Source: Amycolatopsis sp. NBC_01480 (GTDB taxonomy: Bacteria; Actinomycetota; Actinomycetes; Mycobacteriales; Pseudonocardiaceae). Taken from it: a stretch of 64,000 nt of DNA. How positions within the stretch are numbered: the first letter of the stretch is position 1; every line of letters starts with the position of its first letter. The notes under the pieces were generated by a model. It made no database searches and was not told the DNA's origin. It saw only the letters and a list, made by a program, of their open reading frames with translations. The position numbers and the translations under genes are program-made. Below are positions 33,237-41,508 of the stretch, piece after piece. The stretch covers positions 1,488,001 to 1,552,000 of the forward strand of contig NZ_CP109442.1 in assembly GCF_036227205.1 (NCBI RefSeq), in the 5' to 3' direction.

Positions 33237-35627
33237 CTACCCCAGCAGCTCCGGACGGCGCCATGGGAGGCCGCGGACGTGGTGGTCGGCGAAGGCGAGG
33301 ATGGTTTCGTACCAGAGTTTGACGTGGCCGGGGGCGAGGGTGAAGTGGTCTTCGTCCGGGAAGTACAGAAATTTGTGCGGGGTGCTGCCGTCTTCGGACT
33401 TCGAGCGGGACAGCAGGGCCCACCAGAGGGACAGGGCCTCGCCGATGGGGCAGCGGTAGTCGCGGACGCCGTGGGTGATGAGCATCGGGGTGGTGATGGC
33501 GTCGGCGAACTGGTGGGGGGACGAGGCTTGCGCGGTCTCCGGGGTCATCTCACGTTGGAAGAAGTGGGCGAGGTCGGCGGCTTGGCTCTGTTGCTGGAGG
33601 TTCCACATCGAGGCGTGGCTGATGATCGCGGAGAAACGGTCGGTCTGGGTCGCGATCCAGTTGGCCATGAAGCCGCCGAAGGAAGCGCCCATGGCTGCCG
33701 CACGGTGGGGGTCGATGTCCGGGCGGGCTTGGGCGGCGTCGGTGAGGGTCAGCAGGTCGGTGTACGGCGTGCCGCCCCATTGGCCCCAGCCACGCCGGAT
33801 GAACTCGACGCCGTAGCCGGTCGAGAGTGCGAAGTCCGGTAGCAGCACCGCATAGCCGCGCGCGGCGAACAGCCACGGGCTCCAGCGCCACGACCAGGCT
33901 TTCGCCGAGCTGACCGGGCCGCCGTGGATCAGCACGACCAGTGGCGCGGGCGCGTCCTCGGCCGGGTGCTCGGGCAGCACCAGCCAGCCTCGGATCTCCG
34001 TGCCGTCCGACGCCGTGGTGACGACCTCCTCCAGCCGACCGGGCAGGTCCAGCGGCGCCACCGGGCTCGGCAGCTCCTCGAACCCACCACCGGACCCATC
34101 AGCGAACGCGCCGGGGATCCGGCCGACCGACCCGCCAGAGAGCCCACCACCGGACACACCGGAGGACTCACCAGCGAACCCGCCGGAGAGCCCGACAGCC
34201 GCCCCATCAGCGGGCCTACCAGCGAACGCGCCGGAGATCCGCTCAGCGGACCCACCAGAGAGCCCACGGCCGGACACACCGGAGGACTCACCAGCCAACC
34301 CACCGGAGGACTCACCACCGGACACTCCAGAGAGCCCATCAGGCAACTCACCAGAGGACTCACCAGCGAGCGCGCCAGAGGGCCCACCGGCGGACACAGC
34401 AGAGAGCCCGACAGCCGCCCCACCAGAGGGCCCACCACCGGACCCAGCAGCGAACCCGCCAGAGCCGCCCGCACCGGCACGCAGGTCGATCCGCACAGGG
34501 ATTCGGGGGCTGTCCATGGCTGCGCGTGACGCGTACGCCCACTGCCCGTCCGGCGAGACCTGCGCGTCCGGATACGCGCCATGGTCCGCAGTCAGCCGTG
34601 TGACCACCCCAGTCGTCACGTCGACCCGCCACAGCGGGGCCCGGCCGTGGTCGTCGGCGACCGTCAGCAGGGCGGAGCCGTCCGGGGTCCAGCACACCGA
34701 CTCCGGACGCCGGTCCCAGTCCTCGGCCAGGATCCGTGCCTTGCCGCCCTCCAGCGGGATGAGGCCGAGCCAGCAGTCGCTGGGGGCTTCCGGGGTAAAC
34801 CTGCGGCTGACGATCACGGCCACTTGTGTGCCGTCGGGCGAGAACCGCGGGCTCGCGTACTCGTGGGCGGCGTCGTCGGCGAGGGTGCGGCGCTCGCCGG
34901 TGGCCACGTCGATCGCGACCAGCGTGTAGCGCTGCGAGCCGCCTGGTTCGGCCACTGCCCAGGTGGTGACCACGGTGCGGCCGTCCGGGCTGATCTCCCA
35001 GGTGCAGACGTCGTCCAGCGCGCGCCCGACGTGCCCGGTCAGGTCGCGCAGCTCCAGGTCCCCGTCGGTCAGCTGGCCGGTGAACAGCCGGGTGCGCGCC
35101 GGGCCGATGTCGTGGTTCCAGAACCGCACGGGGAACTCCTCGTGCAGCAGCGCCGTGACCCCCGCGTCCGCCCGCCCCGTGCGCAGCTCCCGGTCACTCG
35201 CGTCGTCGGTCGCCGACGGCAGCCTGCCCGACCCGAGCACCACCGTCCCCGTGCCGCTGACCGAAACTCCCCGCACCCCACCGGAAGGCGACACCAGCAT
35301 CCGCGCCTCGCCGCCGTCCGCGGGCAGCAGCCACAACGCGGGCTCGCCGGAGCGCGACGACACGAACAGCAGATCGCCGGACGGGGTGAACCCGGCCGCA
35401 GACTCGCCGACCGCGCCCAGCGTGAGCCGACGCGGTGGACGCCCGCCCTCGGGATCCACCTCCCACAACGCCGTGATCTCCCGGCTGCCCGCTTCGTCGA
35501 GCGAAGACACGGGCACGACGAGACGCCGGCCGTCGGGGGACAGCCAGAGCCCGGGGGTCAGCCGGGGAAGGCCGACGTAGGCTTCGAGGTCGGTGAAGGG
35601 CCCGTTGCGGGCGTCGTCTGCAGCCAC
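33237..35627 (-). CDS. S9 family prolyl oligopeptidase-like serine peptidase
   Basis: A 796-residue peptidase. Residues about 1-380 form an N-terminal beta-propeller (repeated SPDG motifs). Residues about 530-796 are the alpha/beta-hydrolase domain, with oxyanion HGGP, nucleophile elbow GASFGGFMANW (Ser about 648), Asp in GVRDYRCP (about 723) and His in DEDHF (about 761). Between them, residues about 381-515 are a Gly/Ser-rich repeat insert foreign to the family. No signal peptide, so it is probably cytoplasmic and cleaves oligopeptides. The insert sits where the two domains join and could lengthen the hinge. Confidence 0.9.
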   Translation of the reverse strand: MAADDARNGPFTDLEAYVGLPRLTPGLWLSPDGRRLVVPVSSLDEAGSREITALWEVDPEGGRPPRRLTLGAVGESAAGFTPSGDLLFVSSRSGEPALWLLPADGGEARMLVSPSGGVRGVSVSGTGTVVLGSGRLPSATDDASDRELRTGRADAGVTALLHEEFPVRFWNHDIGPARTRLFTGQLTDGDLELRDLTGHVGRALDDVCTWEISPDGRTVVTTWAVAEPGGSQRYTLVAIDVATGERRTLADDAAHEYASPRFSPDGTQVAVIVSRRFTPEAPSDCWLGLIPLEGGKARILAEDWDRRPESVCWTPDGSALLTVADDHGRAPLWRVDVTTGVVTRLTADHGAYPDAQVSPDGQWAYASRAAMDSPRIPVRIDLRAGAGGSGGFAAGSGGGPSGGAAVGLSAVSAGGPSGALAGESSGELPDGLSGVSGGESSGGLAGESSGVSGRGLSGGSAERISGAFAGRPADGAAVGLSGGFAGESSGVSGGGLSGGSVGRIPGAFADGSGGGFEELPSPVAPLDLPGRLEEVVTTASDGTEIRGWLVLPEHPAEDAPAPLVVLIHGGPVSSAKAWSWRWSPWLFAARGYAVLLPDFALSTGYGVEFIRRGWGQWGGTPYTDLLTLTDAAQARPDIDPHRAAAMGASFGGFMANWIATQTDRFSAIISHASMWNLQQQSQAADLAHFFQREMTPETAQASSPHQFADAITTPMLITHGVRDYRCPIGEALSLWWALLSRSKSEDGSTPHKFLYFPDEDHFTLAPGHVKLWYETILAFADHHVRGLPWRRPELLG
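34083..34485 (-). repeat. Gly/Ser-rich tandem repeats inside the S9 peptidase gene
   Basis: Encodes repeats such as GGFAGESSGVSGGGLSGGS. At the DNA level AGCGAACGCGCCGG plus flanks recurs at 34101 and 34221, exactly 120 bp (40 codons) apart, with shorter 15-30 bp units inside. The insert stays in frame throughout. Confidence 0.75.
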
Positions 35628-35668
35628 CCGTTCTTCCTACCCCAAGCCACCGACAGTTTTCGCCGGAT

Positions 35669-36766
35669 TCAGTGCAATTGGCCCCGTAGCGAGGAAATCC
35701 GGTCGACGGCGGCGGTGAAGTCGGCCCGCGGGAGGCTCCCGTCGGTCAGCCCGGCGGCGAGCGCGCTGACCGCGTCGTCCCCTTGCTGCACGTCACGGGC
35801 GGACGCCAGGATCAAGTCCATCCCCGCCTTGGCCGCGAGCGTCGCGCGGTTGCCCGTGGCGCCATAATCCTTCAGTGCACCGGCTTCCAGCGCGTCGGTG
35901 ATCGTGACGCCGTGGAAGTTGTTGTGCTGCCGCAATTCCCGCTCGACGACGGTCGGCGACAGCCCGGCCGGACGGCTGGCGTCCAGCGCCGGGTACACCG
36001 CCCACGACAGCATCACCATGTTCACCCACGCGCTGACAGCGGCCGGGTACGGCGCTTCGTCCTTCGCGCGCAGCTCCGAGAGCGGCATGTTCAACGTCAC
36101 CGGGCCGACGTCGGTGTTCGCGCCGGCCGGAACCGCGCCGAGACCGGGGAAATGCTTCGCCGTGGCAGCGGCGCCCGCGGCCTGCTGCGCGGTGATGAAG
36201 TCGTAGCCCAGCTTCGAAACCGTGCCCGGGTCGTTGCTGTACGAGCGGCCGAACTGGTCGATGAAGTTGCCCGCCTGCCGGTAGACGTCCAGCACCGGCG
36301 AGAGGTTCACGTTCATCCCGACGCTCTTGAGGTTCTCCCCCGCGCCGGTTCCGGCGGCGCGCGCCGCGGCCTCGGGATCGGCCGCCTGGCCCACCTGCTT
36401 CTCCGACAGCGTCGGCTCGCCCGGCAGCCGCCGGACCTTGCCGCCCTCCTGGTCGGTCATCAGCAGCAGCGGCCGGTGCACCGGGCTCTGCGCGGCGGCC
36501 GCGCGCAGCTGCTGCACGACACCGGCGATTTGCTGGCTGCTCTGGACGTTCTCGCCGAAGAAGATGACCCCCGCCGCCTCGCCGGCGCGGATGCGCTGCA
36601 GCAGCGTGTCCGGCGGGGTGAGGCCGGGGTAGGAATAGATCACCCGCTGGCCGGCCAGCTGCTGCGGGGTCAGTCCGGCCGGGCCGGGGGCGGCGGCCGC
36701 GGTGCCGGCCAGTACCGCGACGGCGGCCAGCGCGAGCATGGTCTTCCCGGGCGTGACAAGGCTCAT
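35669..36766 (-). CDS. secreted GH3 beta-N-acetylhexosaminidase (NagZ-like)
   Basis: A 365-residue glycoside hydrolase family 3 enzyme. The N-terminus from ATG 36766 is a signal peptide (MSLVTPGKTMLALAAVAVLA ... TAAAAPGP). The family motifs are DQEGGKVRRL, KHFPGLG (with His of the NagZ catalytic loop) and the nucleophile Asp in VTITDALEAGAL. It probably removes N-acetylglucosamine from wall or chitin fragments outside the cell. It lies 41 nt downstream-to-upstream of the S9 peptidase on the same strand, possibly one operon. GGAGGGAG precedes the start. Confidence 0.9.
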   Translation of the reverse strand: MSLVTPGKTMLALAAVAVLAGTAAAAPGPAGLTPQQLAGQRVIYSYPGLTPPDTLLQRIRAGEAAGVIFFGENVQSSQQIAGVVQQLRAAAAQSPVHRPLLLMTDQEGGKVRRLPGEPTLSEKQVGQAADPEAAARAAGTGAGENLKSVGMNVNLSPVLDVYRQAGNFIDQFGRSYSNDPGTVSKLGYDFITAQQAAGAAATAKHFPGLGAVPAGANTDVGPVTLNMPLSELRAKDEAPYPAAVSAWVNMVMLSWAVYPALDASRPAGLSPTVVERELRQHNNFHGVTITDALEAGALKDYGATGNRATLAAKAGMDLILASARDVQQGDDAVSALAAGLTDGSLPRADFTAAVDRISSLRGQLH

Positions 36767-36906
36767 GGTGTGGGGCTCCCTCCAGGTGGCGTTCACGGTA
36801 ACGCCTTCGGACGGCTGAAGGAAACTTTCCGGCTGATGCACGCCGGATGTCCGGAATCTGCCCGAACGGGTCCCCCCATTCGGCCGCAGAAAGTCCTAAG
36901 TGGACG

Positions 36907-37821
36907 TCAGACCCAGTACGCCACCCGCGACCGGTAGCTGCGCAGCACGGCCAGCGCCAGCGCCCAGCCGGCGATCGTCACGACCCCGGCCACCAGCCAG
37001 TGCGTCCAGCTCTGCTGCTGGCCGACCAGCGGCGCCCGGACGATCTCCACGAAGTGGTACACCGGGTTCAGCTGCAGCAGGTCGACGGCGATCGAGCCGA
37101 ACCCGCTCTTGGCGCCCTGGTTCATCGCCCGCACCTGGTCCATCGACCACATGATGGGCGTGGCGTAGAAGAGCATCGTGATGAAGCTCTGGATCACCGG
37201 CGGGATGTCGCGGAACCGGGTGGACACCACGCCGAGCAGCAGCACCACCCACGCGCCGTTGAGCAGGACCAGCGCGAGCGCCGGGATCGCCAGCAGGCCC
37301 GCCCAGCTCAAGCCGGGGTGCAGCAGCGCGCCGGGCCGGTCCACGAGGTGGTACGGGTGGTTCAGCTTGCCGAAGAAGACGATCAGCACCACTACGTACA
37401 CGATCAGGTTGTGCCCCAGGTACAGCGCCTGCCGCCACACCGTGCGCAGCGCGTACACCGAAACCGGGGCCGGCAGCTGTTTGATCAGGCCCTCGTTCGC
37501 GATGAACGCCTCGGAGCCCTCGACGATGCAGCCGTTCATGAAGTTCCACAGGATCAGCCCGGTGGTGATGCTCGGCAGCAGCGTGGAGATGGACGTGCCG
37601 AACAGCGCCGCGTTCACCACTCCGAGCGCCAGCGCGGTCACGGCCATGCCGACGGTGATCCAGAGTGGACCGAGCGACGAACGCCGGTAGCGCTGCCGGA
37701 TGTCCTGCCAGGCCAGCATCGCCCACAGCTCCCGCGCGCGCAGCCCGGCGCCCAGATCCGCGAACGCCCGCCGGAAGCTCTTCGACGGGGCATCGACGGC
37801 GGCTGTCGGGGTGGCGGTCAT
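36907..37821 (-). CDS. ABC-2 type polysaccharide export permease (Wzm-like)
   Basis: A 304-residue permease with six membrane helices. The N-terminal amphipathic segment RELWAMLAWQDIRQRYRRSSLGPLW is the signature of Wzm/RfbA-type O-antigen or galactan exporters. MTATP at 37821 is the start. The matching ATPase (Wzt) gene is not adjacent: the divergent neighbour is an acyl-AMP ligase and the downstream neighbour a GH3 enzyme. By family it would export an undecaprenyl-linked glycan, as for mycobacterial arabinogalactan precursors, with an ATPase encoded elsewhere. Confidence 0.88.
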   Translation of the reverse strand: MTATPTAAVDAPSKSFRRAFADLGAGLRARELWAMLAWQDIRQRYRRSSLGPLWITVGMAVTALALGVVNAALFGTSISTLLPSITTGLILWNFMNGCIVEGSEAFIANEGLIKQLPAPVSVYALRTVWRQALYLGHNLIVYVVVLIVFFGKLNHPYHLVDRPGALLHPGLSWAGLLAIPALALVLLNGAWVVLLLGVVSTRFRDIPPVIQSFITMLFYATPIMWSMDQVRAMNQGAKSGFGSIAVDLLQLNPVYHFVEIVRAPLVGQQQSWTHWLVAGVVTIAGWALALAVLRSYRSRVAYWV

Positions 37822-37885
37822 CAACCCAACCTAACGACGATTCCGCGCCGCGGCCACCACACCCGAACGCGCCGGTTAGGGTACG

Positions 37886-39274
37886 TTGGTGGCACCCAGT
37901 TTTTTCCTCACCCGCGTAGTGGCCGCGCTCGAGCAGGGCGGCTCCGCCGTGCTGTTCCACCACGAAGACGGTGTGACGACTTACCGCGAGGCGCACCAAA
38001 TCCTGTTGCGGCTCCACACCGGACTCGGTGACGTCGACGGCGACGTGGTGGCGATCGACGCCCGCAACCGGCCGGAAACCGTGCTGGCCCAGCTCGCCGC
38101 GCAGCTGCGGGGCTTCGAGGTGCTGCTGGTGGCCGCGTCGTCGAGCCGGCCCGCGCGGGCCGCGGTCCTCGCGTCGACCGGCGCGACCCTGTTGACCGAC
38201 AACGATCTCGACCGGCTATCCGGCGCCACACCGTCCACTCCTGACTCACTGCCGTCCGGCGTCACCACGGTCTTCCCCAGCGGCGGCACCACCGGGACGC
38301 CCAAGCTGATCCGGCACAGCGGCATCTACGACGGCATGGCGCACATCTTCGCGCCGGACCCGGCCGGGCCGGGCCGCATCCTGGTCACCGCGCCCCTGAC
38401 GCACATGACCGGCAACGCGGCCGTGCTCGGCGCACTGCTCTGCGGCAACACTGTGGTGCTGCGTAACGCTTTCCAGGCCGAACAGCTGCTCTCCGACATC
38501 GCCGGGCACCGCGTCACGTCGCTGTCCCTGACTCCGCCCCGGCTCTCCGCGGTGCTGGACAGCCCGGCGCTGTCGACCACCGACCTCAGCAGCGTGCGGT
38601 CACTTTCGCTCGGCGCCGCGCCGCTCTCGCCACAACGGCTGGCTGACGCACTGGCCGTGTTCGGCCCTGTGGTCGGGCAGGGGTACGGGCTCACCGAGGC
38701 CCCGATGATCGCCAGCATCTCCGCCGACGAGCTGATCGAGCGGCCCGAACGGCTCGGCTCCGTCGGCCGGATCGTGCCGGGCATGGAGGCCCGGATCGAG
38801 GCCGGGCAAGTCCTTGTCCGCGGATTGTCCATGATGGACGGTTACCAGGGCGAGCCCCCGATCGGCGACGGCTGGCTGCCCACCGGCGACCTCGGCTCGT
38901 TCGACGACGAGGGTTACCTCTATCTGTCCGACCGCATCGGCGACGTGATCGTAACCGGCGAGCACGGCACGAAAGTCGCGTCGACCACGGTGGAACACAC
39001 GCTGCTCGCCCATCGGCTGGTCAAAGCGGCGGCGGTTTTCGGCGTCCCCGGCCCCGGCGGCGAGGGCGAGCTGGTGCACGCGGTGGTGGTGACGAGCGGC
39101 CCGGTGACGCCGGGCGAACTGCGTGACCACGTCCGGGCCGAGCTGGGCGGCGAGCACTTCGTACCGTCCGAAGTGGAGTTCACCACGGCGCTGCCGCTGA
39201 CCGCCGTCGGAAAAGTCGACAAACGGTCCCTGCGCGAGCCGTTCTGGGCCGGGCACGACCGCGGTATCGCCTGA
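37886..39274 (+). CDS. acyl-CoA/acyl-AMP ligase, ANL superfamily
   Basis: A 462-residue AMP-binding enzyme. Core motifs: FPSGGTTGTPKLI (A3, P-loop), GQGYGLTEAP (A5), GWLPTGDLGSFDDEGYLYLS (A7), DRIGDVIVTGEHGTKVAS (A8) and the catalytic Lys in LTAVGKVDKRSL (A10). It is short for the family because the N-terminal subdomain is compact. Substrate is probably a fatty or aromatic acid. Start is TTG 37886 or GTG 37889. It diverges from the polysaccharide permease across 61 bp. Confidence 0.87.
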   Translation: MVAPSFFLTRVVAALEQGGSAVLFHHEDGVTTYREAHQILLRLHTGLGDVDGDVVAIDARNRPETVLAQLAAQLRGFEVLLVAASSSRPARAAVLASTGATLLTDNDLDRLSGATPSTPDSLPSGVTTVFPSGGTTGTPKLIRHSGIYDGMAHIFAPDPAGPGRILVTAPLTHMTGNAAVLGALLCGNTVVLRNAFQAEQLLSDIAGHRVTSLSLTPPRLSAVLDSPALSTTDLSSVRSLSLGAAPLSPQRLADALAVFGPVVGQGYGLTEAPMIASISADELIERPERLGSVGRIVPGMEARIEAGQVLVRGLSMMDGYQGEPPIGDGWLPTGDLGSFDDEGYLYLSDRIGDVIVTGEHGTKVASTTVEHTLLAHRLVKAAAVFGVPGPGGEGELVHAVVVTSGPVTPGELRDHVRAELGGEHFVPSEVEFTTALPLTAVGKVDKRSLREPFWAGHDRGIA

Positions 39275-39275
39275 A

Positions 39276-39319
39276 ACGGCAAGGAGCCGGAGTGCGTGCG
39301 CACCCCGGCTCCTTGCCGT
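39276..39319. terminator. bidirectional terminator hairpin
   Basis: A 15-bp perfect stem (ACGGCAAGGAGCCGG at 39276-39290 with 39305-39319), extended inside by GTGC/GCAC, between convergent ligase and lipoprotein genes. Confidence 0.85.
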
Positions 39320-39325
39320 GTTGCC

Positions 39326-40738
39326 TTACTTGTCGCCGAAGCGGATCGAGACGACCTGCTTGTCGAAGCCGATCGTCGCGAGGTCCGCGACGCTGCTGGT
39401 GATCACCATCGACTGGCCGGTGCAGCCCGGGCCCTTCCAGAGCTTCACCGGGCCGCCGTCGAGCTTGATCGAGGAGACCTGCGCCGGCTGCGGAACCGCG
39501 ACGCAGCCCGGGCCCGAGACGCCGGAGGAACCGTTGGGCTCGCTGAAGTTCGTGCCGCTGTCCAGGATCGCGCTGCCGTTGCCGAGGGTCACCGTGCCCG
39601 AGCCGGCCGGGGCCGAGGCGGGGGCCGACGTGCCGGGGGCCGGCTGCGAGGACTGCGGGGCCGGGGTGCCGCCCTTGGGCAGGACCTTGCCGCCGGTCGG
39701 CGAGACCGCGAACCAGGTGCCGCCGACGCCCTCGCCGTTGGTGTCGCCGGCCTGCTTGTCACCGCTGAAGCGGTAGACCGGCCAGCCGCCGATGGAGACC
39801 TGGCGGCTGCCGTCGGCGCGGGTCAGGATGCCGATCTTCGAGGTGGCCACGCCGTTGACGAAGATGCGCGAGCCCGGCTTCACGAGCACCGGCGGCCAGG
39901 TCTTGGCGCAGTCACCGTTGCAGTTGGACGTCGGGGGCTTCGGGCTGTCCTTGTCGAAGCGGTACAGCGTGAAGCCGGCGCCATCGTGGACGATCGGGTT
40001 CAGGCCGCCGGCCGAGCCGCGGGTGAGCTGGACCCACTTCATCGCGGCGTCGTCCGTGCGCGGGCCCTTGTAGTCGTCGCCCGCGGTGAGGTCCGCGCCG
40101 TTTTCCTTGGCAGTGCCGGTTTTGTAGCCGACGCCCGTCGCCTGGTCGGTGCCCTCCTGGGACTTGCCGGCCTTCGCGCCCTCCGGCGTGACGCCGAACC
40201 AGGTGCCGCCCACGCCCTGGCCGTTGGTCTGGCCCGCCTGGGTGTCGCCGCTGTACTTGTAGATCGGCCAGCCGCCCAGCGTCACCTGCATGGTGCCGTC
40301 GTCACGCGTCACGAAGCCGACGTCGGACTGGGCCACGCCGTTGAGGAAGAGCTTGGCGCCCTGCTTCAACGTGACCGGCGGCCAGGTCTTGGCGCAGTCA
40401 CCGTTGCAAGTGGACTTCGGCGGCTTCGGGCTGTCCTTGTCGAAGCGGTAGAGCGTGAAGCCCTTTCCGTTGAGCACCACCGGGTTCAAGCTGCCGGCCG
40501 AGCCCGCGTCCAGCTCCACCCACTGCTCGGCCGCGGCGGTGTCCCCGGGGGCGGCGAAGTCGCCGGTGTTCTGCGGCGCGCCATTGGCCGACGCGGTGCC
40601 GGTCTGGAAATCGACCGGCGCGATGTTCCCGGCGGGCGCGGCGGCGGTCGGCGTGCCGGCGGTGGAGCCGCAGGCACTCAGCACCGCCACCCCCGTCGCC
40701 ACTAGGGCAGCGAGCATCGCAACTCGGATACGCATCAT
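39326..40738 (-). CDS. lipoprotein with two secreted-repeat modules (SCO0930-like)
   Basis: A 470-residue lipoprotein. ATG 40738 (GGGGAG upstream) gives a signal peptide ending in the lipobox VAVLSAC. It contains a tandem duplication of a ~150-residue unit, each with GFTLYRFDKDSPKPP, CNGDCAKTWPPV and GGWPIYKYSGD/GGWPVYRFSGD. Each unit thus presents one conserved CNGDC pair. This is the secreted repeat of unknown function found in actinobacterial lipoproteins; a redox or metal role for the Cys pair is possible. The C-terminal ~80 residues form a separate Cys-containing domain. Attached to the outer face of the membrane. Confidence 0.83.
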   Translation of the reverse strand: MMRIRVAMLAALVATGVAVLSACGSTAGTPTAAAPAGNIAPVDFQTGTASANGAPQNTGDFAAPGDTAAAEQWVELDAGSAGSLNPVVLNGKGFTLYRFDKDSPKPPKSTCNGDCAKTWPPVTLKQGAKLFLNGVAQSDVGFVTRDDGTMQVTLGGWPIYKYSGDTQAGQTNGQGVGGTWFGVTPEGAKAGKSQEGTDQATGVGYKTGTAKENGADLTAGDDYKGPRTDDAAMKWVQLTRGSAGGLNPIVHDGAGFTLYRFDKDSPKPPTSNCNGDCAKTWPPVLVKPGSRIFVNGVATSKIGILTRADGSRQVSIGGWPVYRFSGDKQAGDTNGEGVGGTWFAVSPTGGKVLPKGGTPAPQSSQPAPGTSAPASAPAGSGTVTLGNGSAILDSGTNFSEPNGSSGVSGPGCVAVPQPAQVSSIKLDGGPVKLWKGPGCTGQSMVITSSVADLATIGFDKQVVSIRFGDK

Positions 40739-40834
40739 TTCGGGATTCTCCCCTGTAAGAGCCCGGGCTTCGGCAGTTCCGGAAGCCTTGATGCCGGGTA
40801 CACGGATGCCGTCGCGAAAACGGTTCACAGAGGT

Positions 40835-41325
40835 TTAGTGACGCCGGTCACACTGAATTTCGCGGGTCAGGTGGACGATCGGCTCGCCCGTGACGAGGCG
40901 GTGGGTGCGGCCGGTTTTCCGGAAGCCGCTGCGGTGGTAGACGCGAAGCGCGCGTTCGTTTGCCGCGCCGGTCCAGAGCTGGAGCCGCTGGTGACCGCGG
41001 CCTCGGGCCGCCTCGGCGATGGCGTCGAGCAACTGCCCGCCGATGCCGCGGCCCCAGTGGCCGGGGTCGACGAACACCATCGACACGTGGCAGAGACCGG
41101 GATCGAGGGCCCCGTCGTCGGCGCGGCCCGGCTCGGCCTGCGCCATGCCGACCACTTCAGCGCTCTCGATGGCCACGACCACCAACGCGCCCGGATCCGC
41201 GAGCTTCGCGCCCACCCGCGCGAACCGTTGCGCCCCGGGAACCTTTCCCCGGGCGACGTTCGCGCGGCGCCAGCACCGACGAGCGGCGTCGAGCTCGGCG
41301 GGCCAACGGCCCGGACTTCGGGCAT
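40835..41325 (-). CDS. GNAT family N-acetyltransferase (apparent frameshift near N-terminus)
   Basis: A GNAT acetyltransferase of about 160 residues. The acetyl-CoA site is VFVDPGHWGRGIGGQLLDAI, followed by LWTGAANERALRVYHRSGF. The open frame runs on to 41422, but its N-terminus there is unlike the family and overlaps the putative retron RNA. A better start is the ATG at 41325 (MPEVRAVGP), which joins AELDAARRCWRRANVARG if one G is restored near 41297-41304. So this is either a frameshifted gene or a consensus error. It is divergent from the retron-like unit by about 30 bp. Confidence 0.7.
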
Positions 41326-41354
41326 ACCGATGATCTTCGCCTATGGTGGATCCC

Positions 41355-41508
41355 AGCGACGCGGAGGTGAGCCCGGTGGAGAACCACCCTCTCCGGGGTA
41401 ACCCCGGGGTGCATGAGGACACGCAGGCACAGCGCCCCGCGCGAGCGCGGCACGCTCCGCGTACAGGACCGCGCGGATGAACGGAGAATCAGTCACCTCC
41501 GCGTCGCT
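41355..41508 (+). ncRNA. putative retron msr-msd RNA
   Basis: The region is bounded by a perfect 16-nt inverted repeat, a1 41355-41370 (AGCGACGCGGAGGTGA) and a2 41493-41508. The A closing a1 is followed by GC, giving the AGC context in which retron RTs use the G (41371) as branch point. Internal hairpins follow: GGTGG-AGAA-CCACC (41375-41388), CCGGGG-TAA-CCCCGG (41393-41407), and a long imperfect one from 41421 to 41462 with three paired blocks (ACGC/GCGT, AGCG/CGCT, CCGCG/CGCGG around CGAG). The first two fit an msr, the long one an msd. A TATGGT at 41342-41347 would start transcription at a1. a2 overlaps RT codons 6-11 when the RT starts at 41477. Confidence 0.72.

Noticed and set aside
41326..41422. 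Longer GNAT protein starting at GTG 41422
   Set aside because: The extra N-terminal residues look random and would overlap the paired retron RNA; a family-like start exists at 41325.
41355..41508. The 16-nt inverted repeat as a simple terminator or repressor operator
   Set aside because: Arms are 122 nt apart with several independent hairpins between and an RT start inside, which fits a retron RNA far better than a terminator or a dimeric operator.
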